From positions 11,077,829 through 11,141,828 of the forward strand of contig OZ023275.1 of the NCBI GenBank assembly GCA_964007475.1: a stretch of DNA of 64,000 nt, given 5' to 3'. A program made the translations under genes and the position numbers. Positions 62,771 to 64,000 of this stretch are shown in pieces; the stretch's first letter is position 1, and each line of letters starts with the position of its first letter. Origin of the DNA: Hybos culiciformis. Lineage: Eukaryota > Arthropoda > Insecta > Diptera > Hybotidae. The notes beneath the pieces were generated by a model. It saw nothing but the letters and a program-made list of their open reading frames with translations, was not told the DNA's origin and did no database searches.

Positions 62771-64000
62771 TCATGAAATTTTATTTTTTTTTATAATTAA
62801 AATTAAATTAAAATTAAAATTAAAATTATAATTATTTTAGTTTATAATTAAAATTTAATTTTACCTTTTTGTAATCTCCTTGTTGCTGCAATTTTTCTGG
62901 TTGACAAAAGAAAAAAATAAATTCTTGACAATTGACATCAAACTTTCTTTATAATGCCAGACTTTCAAGGTTACCATTGCTCTATTTTTATTCATTTTGT
63001 TTTTTTTTTAATAAAATAAGTGCAATTTTCGTGGTTTAAATTTTTGTACTAAAATCCAATCACACTCGCTTAAATATTTAGTAGTAGAGGTTCGAAGATC
63101 CTTTAAAAATAGTAGATTGTAACACATGTTAAGAAAATTCATCGACTGATCGACTGGCCGCTTTTTAGGAAAACAAAAAAAATAGCTGCGTGTTTTTTTA
63201 TTGGTTCTTTTTTTTTCTTTTTCTTTTTTTGTTTTATTTTGTTTTTAGCTAAAATAATAAAAGTTTGTAGTTCTATAATAAAAGTTTGTAGTTATAAAAA
63301 CTACATAGTTGTACCGCACAAGAACTTGCTGTCGAGAATACTTAAATTTAACATTTTTACGGAGCGCGCCGCGCAATCCAGTCACGTTAAGATTTATCTT
63401 CGGCATTACATCGATAATTTTTTTTTTGATTTTGCTCAGAGGGAAAATATAGATTTTTAGCATTATAAACTAAACTTTATTATCACATTGATATGATGCA
63501 TGTGAGAGGAGCTGCAATCTATACATTTGCAATTTTTTAATTTTTTTTTTGGTATTTGTCTGTATTGAAATATTGTGAGTGTGAGTGATATTATTTTTGT
63601 TTATAGTATTACGCAGCTCCAAACGAAGTAAGTAAATACAATTTACTTAATAGGGAAATGTAAATAAAATTTACTTAAGTGAATAATTACATGTGTATTG
63701 ATGCATGTAATAGAACATTTACGGACCTAAATTTACGATTATAAATACAACTTACCGAACACATGCACATTAAAAGTTTTTAGTACACGCCAAAATCAAG
63801 GCTAAGTTCATTTACTTGTTTGAAAATTAATTAATAATTTTTAAATTGATGGTGTCGCCCATTTATCGAATCTACTAGAAGTCAAAATTAAAAATTTATT
63901 TTTATAATCCTTAATATAATCTTATATTTAAATGTTTGAAATTATTTTTTGTGAGCTTAATTTTATTTTAGAAAGGAAAAATCGAATTTCCAAGCGTTTA

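Larger units (their letters stand above)
62278..63780. mobile_element. 1.5-kb insertion specific to copy B, with foldback repeats
   Basis: In copy A the matching sequence runs straight from the TTTTCATAGAA block to TACACGCC, so these 1.5 kb are extra. They contain two hairpins (62317-62444 and 62596-62770) and a 32-bp direct repeat beginning AATAGTAGATT at 62301-62332 and 63108-63139, offset 807 bases. The 63305-63420 part is more GC-rich but not coding. It may be one composite foldback element or several nested ones; the exact ends are uncertain. Confidence 0.6.
59095..64000 (+). repeat. Segmental duplication, unit B (runs off the window)
   Basis: This is the second copy of the unit at 51797. 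The final 220 bases (63781-64000) match 56845-57073, so the duplicated block continues beyond the window. Compared with A it lacks the LINE and carries a 1.5-kb insertion at about 62278-63780. Confidence 0.85.

Overview
The window is very AT-rich eukaryotic DNA. Spliceosomal GT-AG introns, short TTAGG-like runs, hAT-type transposon ends, LINE fragments and long gene deserts point to an arthropod, most likely an insect. The order cannot be read from the sequence. There is no operon structure, bacterial gene, rRNA or CRISPR array.

Only one protein-coding locus is convincing. It is a pair of tandem paralogous three-exon genes on the + strand (A 52811-56472, B 60139-61952). They encode secretory or type II membrane proteins of 332 and 330 residues. 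Their sequence resembles the farnesoic acid O-methyltransferase-like (Methyltransf_FA) domain family. The copies sit in a segmental duplication (about 51797-59094, and 59095 to beyond the window end). Intron 1 is nearly identical between them, yet almost all exon differences change the protein. Copy A carries a dead LINE in intron 2; copy B carries about 1.5 kb of foldback DNA downstream.

The rest is mobile and repetitive DNA. From the left: a terminal-inverted-repeat (TIR) MITE inside what may be the right end of a hAT element (547-976); a hAT-like element with an imperfect 8-bp target duplication (1324-2027); the C-terminal end of an RNase-H-type LINE with a TTAGG-like tail (5638-6045); a TIR MITE built of short repeats (8613-9101); a loose inverted repeat (10628-11909); a 2.1-kb TIR element (14473-16574); a 57-bp satellite whose orientation flips at about 18899 (16867-19252); a hAT deletion derivative with a perfect 8-bp target duplication and transposase remains (23610-24191); a 7/8-bp microsatellite next to diverged 140-235-bp repeats (36508-37600); an unexplained GC-richer patch (42886-43095); and a 2.2-kb element packed with the palindrome GTAAATTTACAC, containing a tRNA-like sequence and a nested hAT-like element (45129-47333). 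The long AT-rich stretches between these show no supportable gene.
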